Source: an uncultured Eubacteriales bacterium
GTDB taxonomy: Bacteria; Bacillota; Clostridia; Oscillospirales; CAG-272
Reading direction: 5' to 3'
NCBI GenBank assembly: GCA_934446285.1
Contig: CAKSEI010000008.1
Coordinates: 1-23,866 of the forward strand
DNA length: 23,866 nucleotides
Below, one piece after another: positions 6,671 to 13,508 of the stretch; positions within the stretch are counted from its first letter, which is position 1, and each line of letters begins with the position of its first letter. Both the position numbers and the translations under genes were made by a program. Under the pieces are notes generated by a model that ran no database searches, had not been told where the DNA came from, and saw only the letters and a list, made by a program, of their open reading frames with translations.

Positions 6671-7945
6671 ATGGTAATTCATACGGTAAAGGCGGGAGAG
6701 ACTCTTCGCGGGATAGCCGCCCTCTACGGAGTCTCCCCCGAGAGAATAATAAGCGACAATGCCCTTGTCTACCCCGACAGTCTTGTCACGGGTCAGGCGC
6801 TTGTAATACTTATACCCGAGACGGTGCATACCGTCGGGGCCGGTCAGTCCCTCTCCGGAATTGCGCACATGTACGGAGTGAGCGAAACGGAAATACTCAG
6901 ATTAAATCCGTTTCTTCTCCGGCGCGCGCCGCTTTTGTACGCGGGTGAGCAGCTGATAATTTCACTTAAGCAGCAAAAGCGGCGTGAGTTATCGATAAAC
7001 ACCTACGTCTACCCCTTTGTTAACCGTGACATACTCATAAGAGAGCTGGTATATCTTACATATCTCACTATATTCGGATACGGCTTCCGCACGGACGGCT
7101 CTCTCATAGAGCCCGACGACGCGGATATAATCTCGCTTGCATATACCTACGGGGCAAAGCCCGTAATGCTGCTTTCTTCCGTCACGGACGACGGCAATTT
7201 CTCGGAAAAAAAGGCATCGGAGCTTTTCAATAACGAGGCTCTGCAGAATGAGATTTTATATAAGCTCGCGGCGGATATGCGGGAAAAGGGTTATGTCGGG
7301 CTTGATATTGACTTTGAATATATAAGTCCCGACGACGAGGATGCTTTCCTTGCTTTTCTCGGCAAAGCAGCCTCCGTCATGCACGATAACGGCTTCTTTT
7401 TAAATACCGACCTTGCGCCGAAAACAAGTACGGCGCAGCAGGGACTGCTCTATGAGGCGCACAACTACCGTGAGGTCGGTCGGATTTCCGACCGCGTTCT
7501 GCTCATGACATATGAATGGGGCTACACATACGGTCCGCCCATGGCTGTCGCACCGCTTAAAAACGTGCGCGAGGTGGCAATTTACGGGGTCTCCGAGATA
7601 TCGCCCGAAAAAATTTTTCTCGGCATACCGAACTACGGCTACGACTGGACCTTGCCTTACGAAAAGGGAAAGACAAGAGCCGTCAGCATAGGAAACGAGC
7701 AGGCGGTGAATATCGCGCGCTCATACGGCGCGGAAATACGCTTTGACAGTGATGCGGCATCCCCATACTTTGAATACTACGACGGAACGCAAAAGCACAT
7801 AGTGTGGTTTGAGGACGCGCGAAGCATTTCGGGTAAGGCAACTCTCATCGACGAACTCGGCATTTACGGCGCGGGATATTGGAACGGAATGCGGCCTTTC
7901 ACGCAGAATTGGGCGCTTATGAGCGCTCTTTACAACATAAGATGA
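6671..7945 (+). CDS. sleL: SleL/YaaH-like spore peptidoglycan N-acetylglucosaminidase (2x LysM + GH18)
   Basis: A 424-residue protein with two LysM peptidoglycan-binding repeats (about residues 2-46 and 51-98) and a glycoside hydrolase 18 barrel (about 105-424). The GH18 catalytic motif DxDxE reads YVGLDIDFEY (208-217), with Glu216 as the acid. Family landmarks LAPKTSTAQQGLLYEAHNY, LLMTYEWGYTYGPPMAVAP and GIPNYGYDWTLPY follow the order of Bacillus SleL/YaaH, which cleaves cortex or cortical-fragment sugar bonds during germination and sits in the spore coat. There is no signal peptide, as in SleL, since the protein is placed on the spore from the mother cell. I choose the ATG at 6671: it has GAGG seven bases upstream, and its protein begins MVIHTVKAGETL, right at LysM, as in SleL. 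In-frame ATGs at 6641 and 6653 are less likely. A sporulation sigma promoter is expected but not identified. Confidence 0.88.
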   Translation: MVIHTVKAGETLRGIAALYGVSPERIISDNALVYPDSLVTGQALVILIPETVHTVGAGQSLSGIAHMYGVSETEILRLNPFLLRRAPLLYAGEQLIISLKQQKRRELSINTYVYPFVNRDILIRELVYLTYLTIFGYGFRTDGSLIEPDDADIISLAYTYGAKPVMLLSSVTDDGNFSEKKASELFNNEALQNEILYKLAADMREKGYVGLDIDFEYISPDDEDAFLAFLGKAASVMHDNGFFLNTDLAPKTSTAQQGLLYEAHNYREVGRISDRVLLMTYEWGYTYGPPMAVAPLKNVREVAIYGVSEISPEKIFLGIPNYGYDWTLPYEKGKTRAVSIGNEQAVNIARSYGAEIRFDSDAASPYFEYYDGTQKHIVWFEDARSISGKATLIDELGIYGAGYWNGMRPFTQNWALMSALYNIR

Positions 7946-8021
7946 CGGGAAAAAGCACGCCATTTATCATAAACAGCCATACGGTAAAACAGCAAAATCA
8001 AGGAGACGGCAGGACAGAAAA

Positions 8022-8960
8022 ATGGAATACGATTTTAACGGCAGCACGACACCGATACTTTTTTGCGTCAACGGCCGAGTAAAGCTTATCAACAAGGCTG
8101 CGCGCAGAGAATTCAATAAGGTGCGTATGGGTAACATCATCGACGAAAATCTTCACGAGGGACTTTGCGACACAAAATTCGGCAAATGCGTCGGCATAAA
8201 ATCCGATAACGGATTTTTTCTCATATACTGTGAGTTTCTGAATTTTGCAAACATAGTACCGATAAATACGACGGCTGAGCAGAAGATAGCGCAGAGCGGA
8301 GATCTCATACTGCACGCATCGGAGAATAATGCGGGAGACACGGTATCACTGTCGCGGCTGCGTGCAATAATACTGCGGCGTATGGCCTTGTCCTTTTATG
8401 ACCTCGATACGCTCAGAGTATACCGCTCGTTTTATTTCATAAAAGAGTTTTCGCGCTCGGCGGAAAAGACTTTTTCGGGCATAGGAGCGCATTTTATATT
8501 CACCTCGGACACGCGTGACAAGGACGCATTTATAAACGCGCGAAATGCGGCGATACTTCTTACTCAGTTTATTTCAATGCTGCTCCTGTACTCACGCACG
8601 GGAGCGATAAAGGCTCACGCCTACGACCTTCCCGGAGCGCTCGGAGTGACCCTCTCGGCAGACCTCAAAACGCCTCTGCCGTATGTGCGCGGTGAGCAGG
8701 ATATAACCAAGCTCTTTGAGTACTTCCCCGCGTACTCGGTCGACCTGTGCTGTGCGCAGATATGTATAAACACCTGCGGGTATACATTCATCTACGACTC
8801 AGACGGAAAGGGTAAAATTGAAATGACGGTATACTTCTGCACCGAACCCGCGCCGGAACTGCTGCTCGACTCGTCAAGGGACACGAGCCTCGCGGAACTA
8901 TCGGAAACTCTCGCATTCAAGAACCTCGAGGCAATGCGCGCCCTGCGCAGCAAGAGATAA
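8022..8960 (+). CDS. Uncharacterised protein, PAS-like N-terminus and degenerate kinase-like C-terminus
   Basis: A 312-residue soluble protein I cannot assign to a named family. The N-terminus (PILFCVNGRVKLINKAARREF, about 11-31) resembles the first strands and helix of a PAS domain. The remainder has the lay-out of a sensor histidine kinase without its active residues: a helical part (about 105-215) lacking an H-box histidine, then about 215-290 with VDLCCAQICINTCGYTFIYDSDGKG, which recalls an N-box and ATP lid but lacks the DxGxG glycines. This reading is inference. It contains several cysteines. Shine-Dalgarno candidates AAGGAG and GGCAGG precede the ATG. It lies 76 bases behind the SleL gene and is closed by a strong terminator, so it may be co-transcribed with it and could be spore-linked. 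Confidence 0.6.
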   Translation: MEYDFNGSTTPILFCVNGRVKLINKAARREFNKVRMGNIIDENLHEGLCDTKFGKCVGIKSDNGFFLIYCEFLNFANIVPINTTAEQKIAQSGDLILHASENNAGDTVSLSRLRAIILRRMALSFYDLDTLRVYRSFYFIKEFSRSAEKTFSGIGAHFIFTSDTRDKDAFINARNAAILLTQFISMLLLYSRTGAIKAHAYDLPGALGVTLSADLKTPLPYVRGEQDITKLFEYFPAYSVDLCCAQICINTCGYTFIYDSDGKGKIEMTVYFCTEPAPELLLDSSRDTSLAELSETLAFKNLEAMRALRSKR

Positions 8961-8985
8961 GGCACGCAAAACCCGTACCGCAGAT

Positions 8986-9023
8986 AAAAGAGCAGAAACC
9001 ACGTGTGTTTCTGCTCTTTTTTT
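8986..9023 (+). terminator. Strong intrinsic terminator, possibly bidirectional
   Basis: AAAAGAGCAGAAAC (8986-8999) pairs perfectly with GTTTCTGCTCTTTT (9007-9020) in a 14-pair stem with a seven-base loop, running into seven T residues. It ends the plus-strand 6084-8960 group. The four A residues on the left arm give a short U run on the other strand, so it may also stop the convergent minus-strand gene ending at 9077. Confidence 0.92.
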
Positions 9024-9076
9024 GTATGTCGGTTCACATCAGGTAATTGCTGTCCCTCCGAAAAGGCATCCGCAAT

Positions 9077-9808
9077 TTACCGACGGCGCATTCTCTTTTT
9101 CCATGCCTCCTGATTTTCCCTTAAGTGCTCGGAGAGTGAGTGGGTTGATTTGAACGGGAAGAAGAAATGTGACTTTTCCTTTGCACGCTCGTGGTTGCTG
9201 CGTATCTGTGCCTTGAGGTCCTCGTATTTTATTACTATCTGCTTTTCCTCCGCATACTGCTTGAGCACGGACACGACATGCGCACTCGAGCATACGTCGA
9301 TAACGAAAACGCCGAAGAAGAAGCCTATGACGAATGAGAAGGCAAGGTTTTCGGACAGCCATGCAAGGGCATCGAGAATATGACGGTGTATGAAGAGATA
9401 GTAGCCCGCGGCGCAAAGCGCCCAGAAAAATGAAAATTTAGGACAGATAATCCCCTGTATGTTTCCCCATTCGTCCGAATAGTCCCAGAGTCGCACGTGC
9501 GTCGCCTTCAAGCTGACTATTCCCGCGATATATTCTATTACCGTCATAAATACAGCCATTATAAGGATGATTGCTATCTTACCCGGAATGCTGTCAACGC
9601 CGATAATGTCGCCTATATGCGCGGTAAGGTAGAGAATGCAAAGTCCCGAGCCGTAGAGCGGGAGATAAGGTCCGGTACAAAAGCCGGGGTTAATCCACTT
9701 TCTCTCCGGGTTTGCACCCGAGATAAAGCGTCTGAAGAACAGCTCAAGCACCCATCCGAATACCGAGCCTATAAAAAATAAATAAGCGAGCGTGAGAAAC
9801 ATACTCAT
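9077..9808 (-). CDS. Putative ABC transporter type IV/CmpB family membrane protein (PF06541-like)
   Basis: A 243-residue protein with about five membrane helices and a charged cytoplasmic tail from about residue 175. The N-terminus SVFGWVLELFFRRF followed by WINPGFCTGPYLPLYGSG, then an EYIAG-bearing helix and a WDYSD segment, is the pattern of the CmpB-like family annotated as putative ABC-transporter type IV. Its biochemical role is not established; no ATPase gene is nearby, so the transporter name should be taken lightly. A GGAG site precedes the ATG by seven bases. It lies 42 bases behind bioY with no terminator between, so it is probably co-transcribed from the BirA-controlled promoter, although a role in biotin uptake is not known for this family. 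Confidence 0.75.
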   Translation of the reverse strand: MSMFLTLAYLFFIGSVFGWVLELFFRRFISGANPERKWINPGFCTGPYLPLYGSGLCILYLTAHIGDIIGVDSIPGKIAIILIMAVFMTVIEYIAGIVSLKATHVRLWDYSDEWGNIQGIICPKFSFFWALCAAGYYLFIHRHILDALAWLSENLAFSFVIGFFFGVFVIDVCSSAHVVSVLKQYAEEKQIVIKYEDLKAQIRSNHERAKEKSHFFFPFKSTHSLSEHLRENQEAWKKRMRRR

Positions 9809-9850
9809 TTTTTGTCTCCGTTTCCGTTTTCCCGAGGACGGATGCGGCTT

Positions 9851-10396
9851 TTATTTCAGCCGAGGAGCGAGTCTGCGCGAGATTATAAGCGCAAGAGCAA
9901 GCTTTACCGCATCGGGTATTATGAACGGCGCAACGCACATAAGCAGCGATGCACCGAGCGAGCGGGGATCTCCCGCGCCCGCCTTTACGAACATGAACCA
10001 AGCCGTGCCGAATGCGTAGCATATGGCAAGGCCGATGCCGAGCGAAAGCGCCTTTACCCATATTTTTTCACCCAAAAAGTGAACAAAAGCAAGGTATACC
10101 GCGCCGGTCAGAAGAAATCCGACGATATATCCGCCGGTAGGACCGAGCAGCACCGCAGCCCCCGATTTAAAGCCCGCGAAAACAGGTGCACCCGCAGCGC
10201 CGAGCGCTATATATACGGCAATTGAAATAATCCCGCGCTTGCCGCCGAGCACCGAAAGAACGGTGAATACGGCGAATGTCTGCAGCGTGAACGGCACTAT
10301 TGTCGGTATGCTTATGAATGAGCATACCGCGATGAGCACCGCTCCGAGTGCGCAGAGAACGATATCGCGGGTAGTTAAAAAGCGTTTGGTTTCCAT
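9851..10396 (-). CDS. bioY: Biotin transporter BioY (ECF S-component)
   Basis: A 181-residue membrane protein with six predicted helices and the BioY signatures: IPTIVPFTLQTFAVF near the N-terminus, LGAAGAPVFAGFKSGAAVLLGPTGGYIVGF in the middle, and a C-terminal FIIPDAVKLALA helix. BioY binds biotin in the membrane and works with the shared EcfAA'T module, which is encoded elsewhere, or alone. It lies 62 bases downstream of birA and has its own near-consensus promoter overlapped by a BirA-type inverted repeat, so it is expected to be shut off when biotin is plentiful. No biotin synthesis gene is in the window, consistent with (not proof of) scavenging. Confidence 0.95.
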   Translation of the reverse strand: METKRFLTTRDIVLCALGAVLIAVCSFISIPTIVPFTLQTFAVFTVLSVLGGKRGIISIAVYIALGAAGAPVFAGFKSGAAVLLGPTGGYIVGFLLTGAVYLAFVHFLGEKIWVKALSLGIGLAICYAFGTAWFMFVKAGAGDPRSLGASLLMCVAPFIIPDAVKLALALIISRRLAPRLK

Positions 10397-10426
10397 TTGT
10401 ATTATTTTCTCCGTTTTTTTATTCAG

Positions 10427-10455
10427 AGTATAACATACAAACGCAGTATTGTCAA
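10427..10455 (-). promoter_or_regulatory. Sigma-A promoter of bioY
   Basis: On the minus strand a perfect TTGACA (10455-10450) and TATACT (10432-10427) are separated by 17 bases, lying in the 62-base birA-bioY gap. The start site would fall near 10420, about 25 bases before the bioY ATG, which has a CGGAG site upstream. The -35 lies inside one arm of the inverted repeat described next. Confidence 0.85.
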
Positions 10456-10483
10456 CTTTTATTCGCGATTATCGGTTGACAAT
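10448..10483. promoter_or_regulatory. Predicted BirA (biotin repressor) operator
   Basis: A perfect inverted repeat ATTGTCAAC (10448-10456) and GTTGACAAT (10475-10483) is separated by 18 bases. This equals the arm form and spacing of known BirA operators (TTGTnAAC-n18-GTTnACAA, counting between the AAC and GTT cores, as in the E. coli bio operator). One arm covers the -35 of the bioY promoter; the other lies within the last codons of birA, whose stop is at 10459-10461. The adjacent birA encodes the winged-helix repressor type. Confidence 0.8.
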
Positions 10484-11481
10484 TCGGGGATGCCCGAAAG
10501 GCTGACCTCGCCCGCTGCAAGCAGGTGAGTGCTGCCGTCGTCTTTTTTTACCACAAGTGCGCCGTTATCGTCGATATCTACGGCGGCAGCCTCGTATTCC
10601 GACGAGGCTGAGTGTACCCTTACCCTCTCGCCGAGCATACAGAGCCGCTGTCTGTACGCATTTATAAGTTTTTTTCCATCACAGGAGAATTCGGGCGAGA
10701 GCAGCCTGCTTGCTATATCCGCACACAGCCTCGCACGCATATCCGCATCGCGGGGGTGTGAGAACAGCGCGCCTGCCTTTCCTTTAAGATATGACGGAAA
10801 GCCGCAGCGCGGCTCATACACGTTTATTCCTATCCCGACGACAGCCCATCCGAGCGTGCCGCTCTCAAGGTCGGCGACACCCTCAGTAAGAATACCGCAG
10901 ACCTTTTTACCGTCAATGAGTATGTCGTTGACCCACTTTATACCCGCTCTGCCGTCAGTGCAGGCATTAATCGCATCGCATACGGCACAGGCAGCGCCTA
11001 TGGTAATAAGCGTCGACTGCATCGCGGGAACAACCTGCGGACGCAGCAGCACGCTCATATACAGTCCCGTGCCGGGAGGCGAGAAAAATTCACGCGAAAA
11101 GCGCCCTTTGCCGCTCTGCTGACTGTCAGCTATTATGACGGTGCCGTGCGGAGCGCCGTCAAGAGCTGCCTGCTTTGCCGCTGCATTTGTCGACGGCAGC
11201 TTGTTATACACCTTAATAAGCGGTGCATAACAGTCAGTACCGCGAGTGAGAAAGGACGCAACCGACTGTGCGTCCAGCCTCTCCGGCTCACTATCGAGCG
11301 CATAACCCTTATTTGTGGATGAACGTATAGCATAACCCTGCTCGCGCAGGACGTTTATACATTTCCACACATATGTGCGGGAAATGCCGAGCTCCCGGGC
11401 GAGTATCTCCCCCGATACATATGAGCCCCTCTTTTCCCGCAGCAGGTCGAGTACCTGCCGTGCTCCCGAATAATCCTTCAT
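10459..11481 (-). CDS. birA: Bifunctional biotin-protein ligase and biotin operon repressor BirA
   Basis: A 340-residue group II biotin-protein ligase. Residues 1-62 form the DNA-binding winged helix-turn-helix (SGEILARELGISRTYVWKCINVL), the central domain carries the ligase site, and the C-terminus is the SH3-like cap. In the ligase domain, SGKGRFSREFFSPPGTGLYMS (123-143) corresponds to the biotinyl-AMP loop (GRGRxGR in E. coli, here with Lys and Ser replacements), and KWVNDI (182-187) carries the catalytic lysine. It joins biotin to carboxylases and, as biotinyl-AMP complex, represses biotin genes. The ATG overlaps the mnmM stop as ATGA (11478-11481), with GGAG upstream, so the two are translationally coupled. 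Confidence 0.95.
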   Translation of the reverse strand: MKDYSGARQVLDLLREKRGSYVSGEILARELGISRTYVWKCINVLREQGYAIRSSTNKGYALDSEPERLDAQSVASFLTRGTDCYAPLIKVYNKLPSTNAAAKQAALDGAPHGTVIIADSQQSGKGRFSREFFSPPGTGLYMSVLLRPQVVPAMQSTLITIGAACAVCDAINACTDGRAGIKWVNDILIDGKKVCGILTEGVADLESGTLGWAVVGIGINVYEPRCGFPSYLKGKAGALFSHPRDADMRARLCADIASRLLSPEFSCDGKKLINAYRQRLCMLGERVRVHSASSEYEAAAVDIDDNGALVVKKDDGSTHLLAAGEVSLSGIPELSTDNRE

Positions 11482-12032
11482 TTTTTCTCCACCGCTATAA
11501 AGAAAGGAGACGTGGGCGAATTGAGAATTTTGAACATGCCGACGCAGTGCTCTCTGCGGTCGAGATTTTTCCCGAGGTATTCACAGAGCATTTCGCCCTC
11601 CGCCTGCCCCTCGGCGTGCCCGGGATAGATGCATATCAGCAATATCCCGTCGTCGTCGAGCGCCGATACGGCGTATTTCACAGCTTCAAGCGTACTCGGA
11701 CGCATGGTGGTTATTTTTTTATCGCTGCCGGGCAGATAACCGAGGTTGAATACCCCTATGCATATTTTTTCCTTTACGTATTTCCCGGCGTTTGCGTGCG
11801 AGTCGCATATGAGCGTGCAGTTGTCGTATGCTCCGCCGTCCGTGAGAGTCTTTTCCGTGCTTGCAAGAGCCGAGGGCTGTATATCAAAGGCATAGACATG
11901 CCCGTGCTCGCCGAGTGCGCGGGAGAGCCACAGCGTATCGTGCCCGTTTCCCATCGTGAAGTCGCAGGCAACCCCACCCTCTTTTACATGCGCCTCTAAA
12001 AACCGTTTTTCGAGAACTCTTAAATCTACCAT
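11478..12032 (-). CDS. mnmM: tRNA 5-aminomethyluridine methyltransferase MnmM (YtqB-like, class I SAM fold)
   Basis: A 184-residue Rossmann-fold methyltransferase with the family markers DFTMGNGHDTLWLS (24-37, the SAM-binding loop), YAFDIQ (47-52) and FNLGYLPGSDKKITT (95-109). This matches the family long annotated as putative rRNA methylase (PF06962), whose B. subtilis member YtqB has been shown to be MnmM, making mnm5(s2)U at the tRNA wobble position from nm5(s2)U. It is a full-length match to that family. It is the first gene of an operon with birA, from an extended -10 promoter in the divergent region. Confidence 0.85.
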   Translation of the reverse strand: MVDLRVLEKRFLEAHVKEGGVACDFTMGNGHDTLWLSRALGEHGHVYAFDIQPSALASTEKTLTDGGAYDNCTLICDSHANAGKYVKEKICIGVFNLGYLPGSDKKITTMRPSTLEAVKYAVSALDDDGILLICIYPGHAEGQAEGEMLCEYLGKNLDRREHCVGMFKILNSPTSPFFIAVEKK

Positions 12033-12079
12033 ATATCTTACCGTTCTGTATTTTTCCGCACGCCGTGCGTCTTACATAT

Positions 12080-12108
12080 ATTATACCATTTGTATGCGTC
12101 TCTTTGTT
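12080..12108 (-). promoter_or_regulatory. Extended -10 promoter of the mnmM-birA operon
   Basis: On the minus strand TATAAT (12085-12080) is preceded by TGG (extended -10), with a weak -35 AACAAA (12108-12103) 17 bases upstream. The predicted start near 12073 gives about 40 bases of leader. The -35 region overlaps the first of two TTGTTAAT direct repeats (12104-12111). Confidence 0.6.
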
Positions 12109-12122
12109 AATGTATTGTTAAT
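12104..12122 (+). repeat. Two TTGTTAAT direct repeats, 11 bases apart, between divergent promoters
   Basis: TTGTTAAT occurs at 12104-12111 and 12115-12122, so equivalent bases are 11 apart, close to one helical turn. They lie between the minus-strand mnmM promoter and the plus-strand promoter at 12133-12138, in an AT-rich patch. They may be a regulator site or chance AT-rich sequence. Confidence 0.4.
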
Positions 12123-12126
12123 AATA

Positions 12127-12138
12127 TTGTGGTACAAT
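12127..12138 (+). promoter_or_regulatory. Extended -10 promoter of the amidase-like/prmC/ddl operon
   Basis: TTGTGGTACAAT holds a TGnTACAAT extended -10 element (hexamer 12133-12138). No good -35 is present at 17 bases (ATGTAT at 12110-12115), as is common for extended -10 promoters. A start near 12145 leaves about 25 bases before the TTG codon at 12170. The same 12-base core occurs at 6046-6057. Confidence 0.55.
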
Positions 12139-12169
12139 TCGTTCGGAATTTTTGTGCGGAGGGGAGAGC

Positions 12170-12826
12170 TTGAAAAAACAGAAGAAAAATTACAGCGGGC
12201 TGTACAGACCTCCCGAGCGCGGAGAAATAATCGCTCGCAGACGGGCGGGAGTGCAGGCGGCTTTTACCGCTCTTATCACCTCAGCGGTGTTTCTCTCAGC
12301 TGTCGCCGCGGTCATTATCGGCGTGCATAAAAATAATGAAGACATTCCCGTGACGGCGTCAGGTGACGGGCGGGATACTGAGTATACCGTATTTCTCGAC
12401 CCCGATTACGCCGCTGACATGAATTGCAGTGCGGACGAATTGCGGGCGGCTTTTGACTTTGCGCATGATGTCGCCGCGTCTCTCTCCGTGCGGGGGGTAA
12501 AGACCGTGCTGCCGCGCGAAGATACCGAGGACAGCTTTATAACGCCGGACGAGCGCGCCGAGTACGCGGCGGGTGCGGACTGTGCCGTGGGATTTTTCGT
12601 AAATTCGGAAAGGGTTGCCTACTACTCTCTGCTCTCGGACGAGACTGAGCGCTCACGCGCACTGTGCGAATGTTTCGGTGACGCGCGCAGCTCCTCCGAG
12701 ACATCCTTCCCGAAAAGGCAGGGTGTTGCGTGGGCTTGCGTAGGCTTCGGAGACGGAGCTTTCGGCGCGGAGGAGACGGCGGAGGCGATAGCAAAATTTC
12801 TCACGGGTAATACGAATGGAAATTAA
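12170..12826 (+). CDS. Membrane-anchored degenerate Amidase_3-like protein
   Basis: A 218-residue protein: basic cytoplasmic N-terminus, one membrane helix (about 30-52), then an extracellular domain. That domain reads like the N-acetylmuramoyl-L-alanine amidase fold (Amidase_3) with its zinc site lost: VFLDPDY (74-80) stands for VxLDPGHGG, without the His; a helix then strand GVKTVLPREDTE (109-120) for the LTRxxD segment; DERAEYAAGADCAV (127-140) for the ERxxxAN-xxAD segment; and FFVN (142-145) for SxHAN, again without the His. I infer a non-catalytic homolog; fold assignment is by eye. The start is TTG at 12170, with a strong GGAGG seven bases upstream; an earlier in-frame TTG at 12152 has no such site. 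Its 3' end overlaps prmC by 11 bases, so the genes are co-transcribed. Confidence 0.6.
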   Translation: MKKQKKNYSGLYRPPERGEIIARRRAGVQAAFTALITSAVFLSAVAAVIIGVHKNNEDIPVTASGDGRDTEYTVFLDPDYAADMNCSADELRAAFDFAHDVAASLSVRGVKTVLPREDTEDSFITPDERAEYAAGADCAVGFFVNSERVAYYSLLSDETERSRALCECFGDARSSSETSFPKRQGVAWACVGFGDGAFGAEETAEAIAKFLTGNTNGN

Positions 12827-13508
12827 AACGAACGGTGAGCGCAGCGAGTGCGTGGAAAAGTCCGTGGCAAACGGTATGCCGGAGGCATATGCTGTAGGTA
12901 AAGCATGGTTTTATCGCGAGGAATACGACATCACCCCGGATGTCCTCATACCGCGTCCCGACACTGAACGTGCAGTGGAGAAACTGTGCGCGCTGCTGCC
13001 GCGCGGCGGGCATTTCGCCGACCTTTGCTCAGGCTCGGGATGCATCGGCATATCCTGCCTGTGCGAGCGCGGGGACGCGAAGTGCGACGCCTTTGACATA
13101 TGCCCCGCCGCAGTCGGACTTGCGCTGCACAATGCGGAGAAGAACGGAGTTGCGGACAGATATTCGTGCGCGGTGTCCGACGTTTTCTCTCTTGATGACG
13201 CGGGATGGGACATAATCGTGTCAAATCCGCCGTACATACCGAGCACGGTCATACCCACGCTCGACGAGTCGGTGCGCCTGTACGAGCCTCTTATCGCTCT
13301 TGACGGCGGAGAGGACGGACTTGATTTTTACCGCGCAATGTTAGATGCCTTTTGCCCGCGCGAGTGCTTTATCTTCGAGATAGGCTACGACGAGGGCGAG
13401 GCGATATGCGCTCTCGCGCTTGAGCGCGGCATGACATGCGAAATAAGCAAAGACTACGGAGGCAACGACCGAGTTGCCGTTATAAGGAGAAAAAGGAGAA
13501 AAATATGA
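12816..13508 (+). CDS. prmC: Peptide chain release factor N5-glutamine methyltransferase PrmC, lacking most of the N-terminal domain
   Basis: A 230-residue class I methyltransferase of the PrmC/HemK family, which methylates the Gln of the GGQ loop in release factors. It has the hallmark VLIPRPDTE (43-51), the SAM loop DLCSGSGCIGIS (69-80) and the catalytic SNPPYIPS. Typical PrmC proteins have 270-290 residues, with a helical N-terminal domain of about 70 residues that contacts the release factor. Here only about 25 residues precede the segment equal to PIAHLTGVREFW. No upstream extension exists: the frame is closed by TAG at 12789. Start ATG overlaps the preceding gene; the stop overlaps the ddl start (ATGA, 13505-13508). 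prfA, the common neighbour, is absent. Confidence 0.88.
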   Translation: MEIKTNGERSECVEKSVANGMPEAYAVGKAWFYREEYDITPDVLIPRPDTERAVEKLCALLPRGGHFADLCSGSGCIGISCLCERGDAKCDAFDICPAAVGLALHNAEKNGVADRYSCAVSDVFSLDDAGWDIIVSNPPYIPSTVIPTLDESVRLYEPLIALDGGEDGLDFYRAMLDAFCPRECFIFEIGYDEGEAICALALERGMTCEISKDYGGNDRVAVIRRKRRKI

